From contig NZ_JAGMUJ010000029.1 of NCBI RefSeq assembly GCF_019049255.1, forward strand, positions 62,001-126,000: a stretch of DNA of 64,000 nucleotides, read 5' to 3'. Positions within the stretch are counted from its first letter, which is position 1; each line of letters begins with the position of its first letter. Positions 33,775 to 41,918 of the stretch are shown here, piece by piece. Both the position numbers and the translations under genes were made by a program. The stretch comes from Streptomyces sp. AC558_RSS880. Its GTDB lineage: Bacteria > Actinomycetota > Actinomycetes > Streptomycetales > Streptomycetaceae. The notes below the pieces were generated by a model that was not told the origin of the DNA, did no database searches, and saw nothing but the letters and a program-made list of their open reading frames with translations.

Positions 33775-33829
33775 CTCGGATATGTGCCGTCCTTGTTTAT
33801 ACCAGGATCTCGGACAGTCAACATCCGAG
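33775..33829. promoter_or_regulatory. CTCGGA half-sites, candidate Rrf2 operator
   Basis: An inverted repeat CTCGGA-N9-TCCGAG (33809-33829) lies between the divergent MFS and Rrf2 starts, with a third CTCGGA at 33775-33780. The 21-bp palindrome ends 17 bp before the Rrf2 ATG. Position and symmetry fit control of both promoters by the regulator encoded next door. Confidence 0.6.
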
Positions 33830-33846
33830 ACTGCTAGTCTGGCGTC

Positions 33847-34326
33847 ATGAAGCTGTCCAATGGAGTCGAGTGGGCCCTGCACTGCTGTGTCTCGCTCACT
33901 CAGAGCCAGGCCCCCGTGCCGGCCGGGCGGATCGCGAAGCTGCACGGCATCCCGCCGGCCTACCTCGCCAAACACCTGCAGTCGCTCTCCCAGAGCGGCA
34001 TCCTGCGCTCCACGCCGGGACCGACCGGCGGGTACACGCTCACCCGGTCCCCGGACCGGATCACCGTCCTGGACGTCGTCCGGGCGATCGACGGCCCCGA
34101 ACCGGCGTTCCGCTGCACGGAGATCCGCAGACAGGGACCGCTCGCCCTGGACCCCGAGAAGTGCCGCACGCCCTGTGCCGTGTCACGGGCCATGGCCGCC
34201 GCCGACTCCGCGTGGCGGGCGGCGCTCGAGGGCGTCACGATCGCCGACCTCGCCCGGGACATCGAGGCCGACAGTTCGGGATCGGCCATGGGGTCGGTGC
34301 GGCAGTGGCTGGCCGGGACCGGATAG
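33847..34326 (+). CDS. Rrf2-family transcriptional regulator
   Basis: 159 aa. The winged-helix domain is canonical: MKLSNGVEWALHCCVSL, RIAKLHGIPPAYLAKHLQSLSQSGIL, a wing GPTGGYTL, and ITVLDVVRAIDG. Three cysteines follow: FRC, then after 15 residues EKC, then RTPC (C-x15-C-x3-C). In IscR, NsrR and RsrR comparable cysteines bind an iron-sulfur cluster, so a redox or nitric-oxide/nitrite-responsive role is possible. The spacing differs from NsrR. It is divergent from the MFS transporter with a palindrome between. A nitrite/NO sensor would fit a diazo-forming cluster, but that is speculation. Confidence 0.88.
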   Translation: MKLSNGVEWALHCCVSLTQSQAPVPAGRIAKLHGIPPAYLAKHLQSLSQSGILRSTPGPTGGYTLTRSPDRITVLDVVRAIDGPEPAFRCTEIRRQGPLALDPEKCRTPCAVSRAMAAADSAWRAALEGVTIADLARDIEADSSGSAMGSVRQWLAGTG

Positions 34327-34390
34327 CGGGCCCTCTCGTCCCGCCCGCGCCGCCCCCCCACACCGCATGTTCCCGGAGGTGCACCGAGTA

Positions 34391-35428
34391 ATGAGCCCTG
34401 ACGAGTGCCTCGTGCCCGTGTTCGGCTCCGAACTGTCCGCCGTGGAAGTAGTACCGATCGCCCGCCTGCTGCTGGCCGACTCCCCTCGCCGCGGGGGCGA
34501 GGACCACGAACACGTCCGTCTGCTCGCCGAATCGGAGGCGCCGCTGCCGCCGATCATCGTGCATCGTCCGTCCATGCGCGTCATCGACGGCATGCACCGA
34601 CTGCTGGCCGCCCGGTGGCGCGGCAGGCACGAGATCCAGGTGCGGTTCTTCGACGGGCCGGCGGAGGACGCGTTCATCCTCGCGGTCGAGGCCAACGTCA
34701 GGCACGGGCTGCCGCTGTCCGCGGCCGAGCGCACCACAGCCGCGATCCGCATCCTCCGCACGCACCCGGAGTGGTCCGACCGCGCCATCGCCTCCATCAC
34801 CGGTCTGTCGGCCAAGACGGTCGCCGCCCAACGCCTCAGGATCCAGGGTGACGCGGGTCGAACGGGCCGCATCGGCAAGGACGGCCGGGTCCGTCCGCTC
34901 AGCAGCGCCGAGGGCCGCAGGACCGCGGCCCGGCTCATCGCCGAGGATCCGTCCGCGTCACTGCGCAGCATCGCCAAGAGGGCGGGCATCGCACCGGGAA
35001 CGGTCCGTGACGTGCGCGACAGACTGCGGCGCGGCGAGGACCCCGTGCCGTCCAGACCGCAGCCGACGCCGGCCACTCCCGCGGCCGTGCCCGCGTCGCG
35101 GCCCGCCCCGCCGCGCCTGGTCGTCCACCGGGACACGGCGCCCATGTCGGCCGAGGCCCGTGAGGCGATGTTCCGCAGCCTGTGCCGGGATCCGTCCCTG
35201 CGGATGACCGAGACCGGGCGTCTGCTGCTGCGGATGATGGAGCTCCACATGGCCGCGGACCACCGGCACATCGCCGCGGCGGTGCCGGCGCACTGCGCGG
35301 AGTCGATCTCCGCGATGGCCACGGCCTGCGCGGAGGTCTGGCAGGAGCTGGCCACCCTGGTCAAGGCGTCCGCGCCCGCCCCGTCGTTCCACCCGGCGCC
35401 TCCGTGGAGCGCCGCCCCCGCCGTGTAG
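34391..35428 (+). CDS. StrR-like ParB/helix-turn-helix pathway regulator
   Basis: 345 aa. The N-terminal ParB-like domain carries the diagnostic VVPIARLLLADSPRRGGEDHEHVRLLAES, LPPIIVHRPSMRVIDGMHRLLAA and FILAVEANVRHGLPLSAAER segments. The HTH follows (HPEWSDRAIASITGLSAKTVAAQR). This is the layout of StrR, NovG and related activators inside antibiotic clusters. The C-terminal 130 residues are Pro-rich then helical. ATG 34391 has GGAGGT ten bases upstream. A 23-bp stem terminator ends the transcript. It probably activates the surrounding aminohydroxybenzoate genes. No TTA codon was noticed in it. Confidence 0.88.
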   Translation: MSPDECLVPVFGSELSAVEVVPIARLLLADSPRRGGEDHEHVRLLAESEAPLPPIIVHRPSMRVIDGMHRLLAARWRGRHEIQVRFFDGPAEDAFILAVEANVRHGLPLSAAERTTAAIRILRTHPEWSDRAIASITGLSAKTVAAQRLRIQGDAGRTGRIGKDGRVRPLSSAEGRRTAARLIAEDPSASLRSIAKRAGIAPGTVRDVRDRLRRGEDPVPSRPQPTPATPAAVPASRPAPPRLVVHRDTAPMSAEAREAMFRSLCRDPSLRMTETGRLLLRMMELHMAADHRHIAAAVPAHCAESISAMATACAEVWQELATLVKASAPAPSFHPAPPWSAAPAV

Positions 35429-35446
35429 GACCCGCCGGACGACCAG

Positions 35447-35496
35447 TGGCGGCTTGCGGCCCCGGGAACGACCGTTCCCGGGGCCGCAAGCCGCCA
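35447..35496. terminator. Perfect 23-bp stem terminator between convergent regulators
   Basis: The arms at 35447-35469 and 35474-35496 are exact complements around a 4-nt loop (gacc). It sits 18 bp past the StrR-like stop and 69 bp past the convergent SARP stop, so it can serve both strands. Confidence 0.88.
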
Positions 35497-35564
35497 TCGG
35501 TGCGCCGGTTCACCGATGCGGGTGCTCGGTGCTCCCGAGGGCGCCCCCGCGGGCGGAGCCCGCC

Positions 35565-36428
35565 TCAGACGACGAGGGCGTCCGAGTTCAGGATGGCCAG
35601 TTGGAGGTCCTGGAGCGGGGCCCCGGGTTCGATTCCGATCTCGTCCACGAGGCGCACCCGCAGACCGCGCAGGACCTCCAGGGCCTCGGCCCGACGGCCG
35701 CCGAGCGCGAGCGCCCGTACGTACTGGTGGTGCAGGGCTTCGTGGAGCGGGTGCTCCCGGGTGACGGCGGCGAGCTGGGTGATGGCCCGCTGGTGCAGCC
35801 CGGCCTTGATCTGGGCCTCGGCCCGTATCGCTATGGCGTCGAGTCTGGATTCCTCGAACAGCCTCCGCTTGGAGTCGAGTACGCGACCGGCCGGCGCGTC
35901 CGCCAGCGCGTCTCCCCGCCACAACTCCAGGGCGGTGTCCAGCAGTCCGATGCCCTCGATCGTCTTCCCCTCGCTCAGCGCCCTACGGCCGAGCGTCGTC
36001 AGCCGCTGGAACTCCAGCCAGTCGAGCTGGAGATGGTCGCCTTTCAGGCAGTAACCACCGGATCCGGTCACCAGTACCTCCTGGGAGATCCGGGCGGCGG
36101 AGTGCCCGATGACCCGGGCCAGCAGTTTCCGGCAGTTCAGGATGTACGTCTGCAGGGTGCGCAGACCCGTCACGGGCGGGTTCTCCTGCCACAGCTCCCG
36201 CACCAGGCCCTGGACCGGGACCACCTGGTCGGTGTGGACCAGCAACATGGCCAGGACCGTTCGTATCTTCGGTGCGACCGCGACGGCTTCGACCGCCCCC
36301 TCGACACCGATGTGCAGGGCACCCAGAACCCTGGCCTGCACACGGGGTTGAGAGCTCTCGACTCGGGGGGTCTCGCGTGCGGTGTGAAAATCGAGGCAGA
36401 GGTCGGGCGCGTAGTTCGTTTGGTGCAT
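35565..36428 (-). CDS. SARP-family pathway activator
   Basis: 287 aa. An N-terminal extension of about 30 residues is followed by an OmpR-type winged helix (RVLGALHIGVEG, KIRTVLAMLLVHTDQVVPVQGLVRELW, RTLQTYILNCRKLL, GGYCLKGD). The bacterial transcriptional activation domain follows (DWLEFQRLTTLGRRALSEG to HEALHHQYVRALALGGRRAEALEVL). This is the size of classical small SARPs such as ActII-ORF4 and GriR-type activators. It is divergent from the aldolase/dehydroquinate synthase operon across 361 bp that hold a 33-nt palindrome. The natural target is that operon. Confidence 0.92.
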   Translation of the reverse strand: MHQTNYAPDLCLDFHTARETPRVESSQPRVQARVLGALHIGVEGAVEAVAVAPKIRTVLAMLLVHTDQVVPVQGLVRELWQENPPVTGLRTLQTYILNCRKLLARVIGHSAARISQEVLVTGSGGYCLKGDHLQLDWLEFQRLTTLGRRALSEGKTIEGIGLLDTALELWRGDALADAPAGRVLDSKRRLFEESRLDAIAIRAEAQIKAGLHQRAITQLAAVTREHPLHEALHHQYVRALALGGRRAEALEVLRGLRVRLVDEIGIEPGAPLQDLQLAILNSDALVV

Positions 36429-36789
36429 CTGTCCCCCATCACTCGAATCCGGTCACCTGTTGCCAGTAATTCGGCCACATGGATTGACTGAGCGATCCAA
36501 AGGTAACAGCCCCCCTCCGCTTGCCCGGATCGGTTTCGGCCGACCTGGCTGTAAACATGTGAAGGATTTACACCGGCCGCTTCTCGCCTGTGCAACCGAG
36601 GAAGTTCCTCGGTTGCACAGACAGCCGTGCGACCTGCGGTTCGAACGGTGCGAAGCGTCCGCATCGGAATCCCGAGCTGTAATTCAACGATTCCTTCGAC
36701 TGTTTCTTGAACGCCCTCTGTGACGCTGCAAGCGCCCCGCCGAAACCAACCTCCGCCTGTTCCACACCAGCCGGCAGAAGGAGCACCCG
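36429..36789. other. Divergent promoter region between SARP and the aldolase operon
   Basis: 361 bp with lower GC than the flanking genes and no gene. It holds the 33-nt palindrome (36588-36620), an 8-bp GTTCGAAC palindrome near 36640, and the aldolase ribosome site (GAAGGAG). SARP heptamer direct repeats may be present, but I could not fix them by eye. Confidence 0.6.
36588..36620. promoter_or_regulatory. Perfect 33-nt palindrome between SARP and aldolase genes
   Basis: Two exact 16-bp arms (CTGTGCAACCGAGGAA and its complement) flank a single central G at 36604. It lies near the midpoint between the divergent starts, 176 and 186 bp away. With no loop it is better suited as a dimer-binding operator than as an RNA hairpin. 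The protein that would bind is not identifiable from the window. Confidence 0.75.
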
Positions 36790-37605
36790 ATGGCGCGCGC
36801 ACCATTAACCGGTAGAGCATTACGTCTGGCCAGGCTGTCCGGTCATGACGACGGACGACTTCTTCTCGTCCCCCTGGACCACTCGGTGTCCGACGGCCCC
36901 GTCGCCACGGCCGCGGGCTTCGGCGGTCTGATACGCGACATCGTGGACGGCGGAGCGGACGGCATCGTCGTGCACAAGGGCCGGGCCCGGCTGATCGCTC
37001 CCGAGATGTTCACCACCTGCTCGCTGGTCGTCCACCTCAGCGCCAGTACCGCGCTCGGCCCCGACAGCAACGCCAAGGTCCTGGTCGGGGACGTCGAGGA
37101 GGCGGTCCGGCTGGGAGCGGACGCGGTCAGCGTCCATGTGAACATCGGAGCCGACACCGAGTCCGCGCAACTCGCGGACCTGGGCGCGGTCGCGGCGGCG
37201 TGCGACCGGTGGAGCGTGCCCCTGCTCGCCATGGTCTACCCGCGCGGCCCGAGACTGACCGGACCCGCCTCCCCCGAGCAGGTGGCACACGTGGCCAACA
37301 TCGCCGCCGACCTCGGCGCCGACGTGGTCAAGACGGTCTTCGCGGGACCGGCGGAACGCATGGCCGAGGCCGTCGCCGCCTCACCCGTGCCGATCCTGGT
37401 GGCGGGTGGCGCCGCCGACGGGCAGAGCCTGGCCGAATTCGCCCGCACCGCGCTGGCCGCCGGTTGCCGCGGCCTCGCCGTGGGGCGGCGCGTCTTCTCC
37501 TCCCGCACTCCGGGTCGCGTGGTCCGCGAACTCGCCGACATCGTGCACGGCCCGGCCGGAACCCCCGATTCCCTCCCTTCCCGACACATGGCAGGTGTGA
37601 TGTGA
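36790..37605 (+). CDS. GriI-like aldolase (2-amino-dideoxy-heptulosonate synthase family), two TTA codons
   Basis: 271 aa, class I DeoC/LacD-type TIM barrel. Motifs include LLLVPLDHSVSDGP near the N-terminus, IVVHKGRARL, LLAMVYPRG and the Schiff-base lysine segment ADVVKTVF. Paired with the next gene it matches GriI/GriH: condensation of aspartate semialdehyde with DHAP, then cyclisation to 3-amino-4-hydroxybenzoate. In archaea the same pair makes dehydroquinate. Two of the first eleven codons are TTA (36805-36807 and 36820-36822), an unusually strong sign of bldA-dependent expression. RBS AAGGAG precedes ATG 36790. It overlaps the next gene by 4 bp. Confidence 0.9.
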   Translation: MARAPLTGRALRLARLSGHDDGRLLLVPLDHSVSDGPVATAAGFGGLIRDIVDGGADGIVVHKGRARLIAPEMFTTCSLVVHLSASTALGPDSNAKVLVGDVEEAVRLGADAVSVHVNIGADTESAQLADLGAVAAACDRWSVPLLAMVYPRGPRLTGPASPEQVAHVANIAADLGADVVKTVFAGPAERMAEAVAASPVPILVAGGAADGQSLAEFARTALAAGCRGLAVGRRVFSSRTPGRVVRELADIVHGPAGTPDSLPSRHMAGVM

Positions 37606-38705
37606 AGCTCAGCTGGATCGACATCCGCAACGTCGGCTCCGCGAAGGACGCCATCCTCCAAGAAGCGATTCACGCGCGCGTCGACGGCATCCTCGCCGCG
37701 GCCCCCGAGGACCTGGAGCATCTGCCGCCGACCGTGAAGAAGATCCTGTTCCCCCAGGACCGGCCGCTGCCGGAGGACTTCGGTGCCGCGGACGTGGTCA
37801 TCGTCGATCCGGCCAAGCACGGGGACCCCGCCGAGCTGGCCGGACGCCACCCGGACGTCGAGTTCGGGCGGTACGTGGAGATCAAGGACGCCGAGACCCT
37901 GGAGGACGCCTGCCGGTCCGGCCGCACGGACAAGTGGAGTCTGCTGTTCTTCCGCGATCCCACGAAGATCCCGCTGGAGATCGTGATCGCCGCGGCGGCC
38001 GGGGCGAAGGGCAGCCTGATCACGGTCGCGCAGGACGTCGAGGAAGCCGAGATCATCTTCGGTGTGCTGGAGCTGGGCTCGGACGGGGTGCTCATGGCCC
38101 CGGCCCGGGTGGGCGACGCCACGGCGCTGAGGCAGGCGGCCGAGGTCGACATACCCGATCTGACCCTCGTCGAGCTCGAGATCACGGCGACGGCCCACGT
38201 GGGCATGGGTGAGCGGGCCTGCGTGGACACCGCCACGTATTTCCGCGAGGACGAGGGCATCCTCGTCGGCTCGCACTCCAAGGGCATGATCCTCTGCGTC
38301 AGCGAAACCCATCCCCTGCCGTACATGCCCACCCGGCCGTTCCGCGTCAACGCCGGGGCGATCCACTCGTACACGCTCGCCAAGGACCGGCGCACCAGTT
38401 ACCTGAGCGAGCTGAAGTCGGGCAGCAAGGTCACCGCGGTGGACATCCACGGCCGGACCCGGCTGGTGACCGTGGGCCGCGTCAAGATCGAGTCCCGTCC
38501 GCTGCTGTCCATCGACGCCGTCGGACCCGACGGACGCACCGCCAACCTGATCCTCCAGGACGACTGGCACGTCCGGGTCCTCGGGCCGGGAGGCTCGGTG
38601 CTCAACAGCACCGAACTCAAGCCCGGCGACAAGGTGCTCGGCTACCTGCCCGTGGAAGACCGCCACGTCGGCTACCCGATCGACGAGTTCTGCCTGGAGA
38701 AGTGA
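37602..38705 (+). CDS. Type II 3-dehydroquinate synthase, GriH-like
   Basis: 367 aa, the length of archaeal AroB' and GriH. Typical segments are KLSWIDIRNVGSAKDAILQEAIHARVDGIL, VEIKDAETLEDACRSGRTDKWSLLFFRDPTKIPLE, the conserved VLMAPARVGD, and AHVGMGERACVDTATYFREDEGILVGSHSKGMILC. GriH converts the GriI product to 3-amino-4-hydroxybenzoate. GTG 37602 overlaps the aldolase stop and is the only start matching the family N-terminus. The co-transcribed pair indicates an aminohydroxybenzoate-derived metabolite rather than primary aromatic synthesis. Confidence 0.93.
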   Translation: MKLSWIDIRNVGSAKDAILQEAIHARVDGILAAAPEDLEHLPPTVKKILFPQDRPLPEDFGAADVVIVDPAKHGDPAELAGRHPDVEFGRYVEIKDAETLEDACRSGRTDKWSLLFFRDPTKIPLEIVIAAAAGAKGSLITVAQDVEEAEIIFGVLELGSDGVLMAPARVGDATALRQAAEVDIPDLTLVELEITATAHVGMGERACVDTATYFREDEGILVGSHSKGMILCVSETHPLPYMPTRPFRVNAGAIHSYTLAKDRRTSYLSELKSGSKVTAVDIHGRTRLVTVGRVKIESRPLLSIDAVGPDGRTANLILQDDWHVRVLGPGGSVLNSTELKPGDKVLGYLPVEDRHVGYPIDEFCLEK

Positions 38706-38785
38706 GTCCACCCGGCCGGGGCGCACCCCCCTCGCCCCGGCCGGGTCCGCCCCGGACCGCACGGAAGTCATAGGGAGAGTGCCTC

Positions 38786-39235
38786 ATGCTCAGCACACAC
38801 GCTTCCCGGTATCCGGCGGGCCCCCGGCCGGCGCGGCGGCGACGGACGGCGCTCGAACGGCGCGGTCTCGCCCTCCGATTCGTCATGATCATCGGGGACC
38901 CGCGGCTGGCCGAGGCCCGCCACGTCCTGTGCGACCGGGACACCGTGGTGGTGGACTTCCCCGAGTCGTCCGTCCGCATCGGCCTGTCCAGACTGCTGCC
39001 CGAGCCGGACGGAGGCATCGTGCTGGACTGCCGCGTCCACCTCCACGACGAGGACGGCACCCCGCGCGGGTCCACCTCCACCTCGTGGCAGCGGGTGCTC
39101 ACCGGCCGGCCGGGCTCCCTGCACCAGAGGGAGGCGCTGCTGCGCGAGGTGGTGGCGGCCAGGAGCCGGGTCCCCGACCGGGCCGTCGCCCGTCCGGAAC
39201 TGGCATCACTGCGCTACCTGGCGGCAGCGGTGTGA
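38786..39235 (+). CDS. Hypothetical protein at the end of the aldolase operon
   Basis: 149 aa that I do not recognise. The first 25 residues are basic (RPARRRRTALERRGLAL). The core appears alpha/beta (LRFVMIIGDPRLAEARHVLCDRDTVVVDFPESSVRIGL), followed by a beta-type segment (GGIVLDCRVHLHDEDGTPRG) and a helical tail. No signal peptide is obvious. It lies 80 bp after the GriH-like gene, has GGGAGAG before ATG 38786, and is closed by a 46-nt palindromic terminator. By position it may belong to the same pathway. Confidence 0.7.
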   Translation: MLSTHASRYPAGPRPARRRRTALERRGLALRFVMIIGDPRLAEARHVLCDRDTVVVDFPESSVRIGLSRLLPEPDGGIVLDCRVHLHDEDGTPRGSTSTSWQRVLTGRPGSLHQREALLREVVAARSRVPDRAVARPELASLRYLAAAV

Positions 39236-39240
39236 ACGAA

Positions 39241-39286
39241 GCCCTGTGCGCCCGGGTCCACCGCGGTGGACCCGGGCGCACAGGGC
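39241..39286. terminator. 46-nt perfect palindrome, bidirectional terminator
   Basis: Two 23-nt arms (starting GCCCTGTGCGCCCGGG) are exact complements. It lies 5 bp after the stop of the plus-strand hypothetical gene and 40 bp after the stop of the convergent minus-strand transporter, separating the aminohydroxybenzoate operon from the peptide/SagB/JmjC operon. Confidence 0.9.
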
Positions 39287-39326
39287 ACCACGGCTCGGAC
39301 AGGCGCCCCTCCCGCCCGGGCGCCTC

Positions 39327-40577
39327 CTAGGAGCCGGTGCGGTCCTCGAAGCGCGCTACGCCGGGCACGGCCAGGCACAGGAGGCTCGACGCGGCGACCA
39401 CGGCGCCTCCGGCGACGAGGGTGCCGGTCATGCCCAGCCAGGAGACCATGGGGCCGACGAGCGCGAACCCGACCGGCAGGAGCGCGTACGCGCCGAGTTG
39501 GTCCAGGGCGAAGACCTTGCCCAGCAGCGCGTCGGGGAAGGCGCGTTGCAACGCGGAGATCCAGTACACGAAGTAGAGCTCGACCACGAAGCCGCCCAGC
39601 GCGAAGCAGAGCATCACCGCGGGCAGCGGGAACGGCGCGGCCAGACTCAGCGGCACCAGCGCGTACCCGGTCAGCGCGAGCATCGACACGGCTCCCCGGG
39701 CCCTGGGCTGCCAGCGCCCCGCCAGCGCGATCGCCGGGAGAGCACCGGCACCCATGGCGGCCAGCACGACGCCGTACGCCACATCGCCGCCGAAGTCGCG
39801 CCGTGCCACGATCGGCAGGAGCGTGAGCGCGGTCGCCGAGCCGGCGAACAGGTGCAGGCACACCGTGCCCATGACGGCCATCACCCAGGGACGCCGGCGG
39901 ATGGCCCGGAGCCCGGCGGCCACCTCACCGAGTACGGACGCACGGGCGGCCGCCGAGGGCCTGGAGTCCGACACCCGCAGGACACAGAACGCGGCCAGCG
40001 CGAACACGGCGCTGGTCACCAGCAGCGCGGGCCGCACCCCGATCAGGGTCACCGCGGTCACCCCGACCAGCGCACCGCCGACGGCGGCGCCCCGCTGCGC
40101 CGCGGAGACCAGGGCGTTGCCACGCTCCAGGAGGCCGTCGGGCAGCAGGTTCGGCAGCAGCGAGCGCGACGCCGGCCGGGAGAGGGCCTCGCCGGCGCCG
40201 ACCACGGCGGTGATCAGGGGCAGGACGCCCAGGGGCAGCCAGGTGAGGAAGACCGCGGTGACGAGCAGGACGACCGAGCGGAAGCCGTCGGCTGCGATCA
40301 GGATGCGGGTGCGGCGCAACCGGTCCGCGATGACACCGCCGGCCAGCAGGCACACCACCAGGGCCACGCCCCGGCCGGCCAGCACCAGGCCGACCTGCGC
40401 CGCACCGCCTCCCTCGTGCAGGACGTACAGGCTGAGGGCCACCGGGAACACCTGGTCGCCGACGGCCCCGCTGGCCTGTCCCGCCCACAGCCGCAGGAAC
40501 TGCGGGTGATCCCGTAACTTCCCGCCGCTCGCCGTGTCCTCGTCGACGCGGCCGGCCGCGGTGGTGTCTTCCGTCAT
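39327..40577 (-). CDS. MFS exporter of the peptide/SagB/JmjC operon, TTA codon
   Basis: 416 aa, about 12 helices, of the enterobactin-exporter-like MFS_3 branch: FLRLWAGQASGAVGDQVFPVALSLYVL at the start, an ALSRPASRSLLPNLLP loop and QRGAAVGGALVG. Codon 21 (40515-40517) is TTA, so export should depend on bldA. ATG 40577 overlaps the JmjC stop (ATGA). As the last gene of a peptide, dehydrogenase, oxygenase operon it is the obvious export or self-resistance function. Confidence 0.87.
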   Translation of the reverse strand: MTEDTTAAGRVDEDTASGGKLRDHPQFLRLWAGQASGAVGDQVFPVALSLYVLHEGGGAAQVGLVLAGRGVALVVCLLAGGVIADRLRRTRILIAADGFRSVVLLVTAVFLTWLPLGVLPLITAVVGAGEALSRPASRSLLPNLLPDGLLERGNALVSAAQRGAAVGGALVGVTAVTLIGVRPALLVTSAVFALAAFCVLRVSDSRPSAAARASVLGEVAAGLRAIRRRPWVMAVMGTVCLHLFAGSATALTLLPIVARRDFGGDVAYGVVLAAMGAGALPAIALAGRWQPRARGAVSMLALTGYALVPLSLAAPFPLPAVMLCFALGGFVVELYFVYWISALQRAFPDALLGKVFALDQLGAYALLPVGFALVGPMVSWLGMTGTLVAGGAVVAASSLLCLAVPGVARFEDRTGS

Positions 40578-41860
40578 GAGTCGTCCGGATCGCTTTCTCT
40601 TCCCGGTGCGCCCTCCGGCAGCACCGCCTCCTGCGCTGTGGTGGCGTGCCAGGGTGCGGCGGAGGGAGGCAGCAGCAGACCGATGTCGACCAGCGCCGCG
40701 GCCACCTTTCGCGCGTCGTCCTCACCCAGGGCCGCGGTGAGCCCTGCCATGTCCGCGACCTGATCACGGTGCAGCGCCGCCAGGAAGGGCGACACCGACG
40801 CGGGCAGCCGCACCCGGCGGTTCCCCACCGACAGCTGAACTCCATCCTTCACGGAAGCCGTGTGAAAGTACACGCCCGCCCGCAGCCGGTGAACACCCTG
40901 AGGCCGTACGCCCTCCGGCAGGGGCAGAAACGGCACGGGTTCCGGCGTCTGTTCCCGGAACGCCGCTTTCCGCAGCGCCCACAGCACGTCTTCCGGAGCG
41001 GCGTCGGCGGCCAGCGCCGCGAGCCGTTCACCGGCTTCCCTGAGCAGGTTCCGTGCGAGTCCGGGGTCGGCGACGAGCCCGTCGGTGTCGACGCCGACGC
41101 GCATCCAGTCGTCGTCGACCGCCTTGCGCACGAGTTCGCCGAGCAGATCGTGCCGGGTGATCGTCGAGACGGCGACGGTGAGATGGATGGACAGCGTGTC
41201 CCGCGCCATCGGCGAATGCATCGTCCCCCGCGGCAGGTACAGGCTGTCGCCGGCCCGCAGCACCAGATCCGCGAGCGGCCGGCTGGCCGCGCGCATCTCC
41301 TCCCGCCGCCGCGCCGGAACGTCGAACCAGGCGTGGGCCGGCAGGGGGTCGGGCAGCGGCGGCGTACGCAACAGCCACCGCTTGTCGCCCGCTATCTGCA
41401 GCACCAGCACGTCCTGGACGTCGAAGTGCAGGTCCACCCCTTGGGAGCCGGGCGGTGTGACGAACGCGTTGACCTTGACGGGGTGACCGATCTCGGCCGC
41501 CAGTTCGTGCGCGAAGCGCCGTATCGGAGGGTGGAAGCGGTGCAGGGAGCGCACGATCAGGGTCTGTCCCGAGGCGAGCGCGTGACGGATGCCGTCGGTG
41601 TCGGGGAACGGCGGGGTGCCGGGAGCGTCACCCGATTCGGCGATGCAGCCCCGGGTCACGTCGCCTTCCACGCCGTCACGCACCAGTCGTAGCGAAGAGG
41701 TGCGCAACCCGCCCGAGAGCAGCTCCTCCAGGACGTGGGGGGAGAACAGGTCGGTGAAGTCGTCCGGCAGATCGGCGGCTGGGGTGTGCACATGTCGGTG
41801 ACCGAACACCGACGCGCGGAACTCGTCCGGCGGCAGTGCGACACAGCGCTTCAGACTCAT
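40574..41860 (-). CDS. JmjC/cupin-4 type 2-oxoglutarate oxygenase
   Basis: 428 aa. The iron triad is intact: H145-F-D147 in LHFDVQDVLV and His215 in RGTMHSPMA. Lys160 (AGDKRW) is the likely 2-oxoglutarate ligand. The fold resembles bacterial ribosomal-oxygenase/MINA-type JmjC hydroxylases, which hydroxylate His or Arg side chains of proteins. The C-terminal 160 residues form a winged-helix-like region. ATG 41860 is preceded by CAGGAG; the longer frame upstream is antisense noise. It lies between a SagB-type dehydrogenase and an exporter, downstream of a 20-aa peptide that contains His-His. Peptide hydroxylation is therefore an attractive but unproven role. Confidence 0.85.
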   Translation of the reverse strand: MSLKRCVALPPDEFRASVFGHRHVHTPAADLPDDFTDLFSPHVLEELLSGGLRTSSLRLVRDGVEGDVTRGCIAESGDAPGTPPFPDTDGIRHALASGQTLIVRSLHRFHPPIRRFAHELAAEIGHPVKVNAFVTPPGSQGVDLHFDVQDVLVLQIAGDKRWLLRTPPLPDPLPAHAWFDVPARRREEMRAASRPLADLVLRAGDSLYLPRGTMHSPMARDTLSIHLTVAVSTITRHDLLGELVRKAVDDDWMRVGVDTDGLVADPGLARNLLREAGERLAALAADAAPEDVLWALRKAAFREQTPEPVPFLPLPEGVRPQGVHRLRAGVYFHTASVKDGVQLSVGNRRVRLPASVSPFLAALHRDQVADMAGLTAALGEDDARKVAAALVDIGLLLPPSAAPWHATTAQEAVLPEGAPGRESDPDDS

Positions 41861-41918
41861 GACCCACTCCTGCGGCAGACGGCCCGGTGCGGGAGGCGAA
41901 CCACGGTGAACCGCCGGG

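Noticed and set aside
36545..36570. AT-rich patch as a possible SARP-binding promoter motif
   Set aside because: I could not identify two heptamer repeats at proper spacing with confidence.
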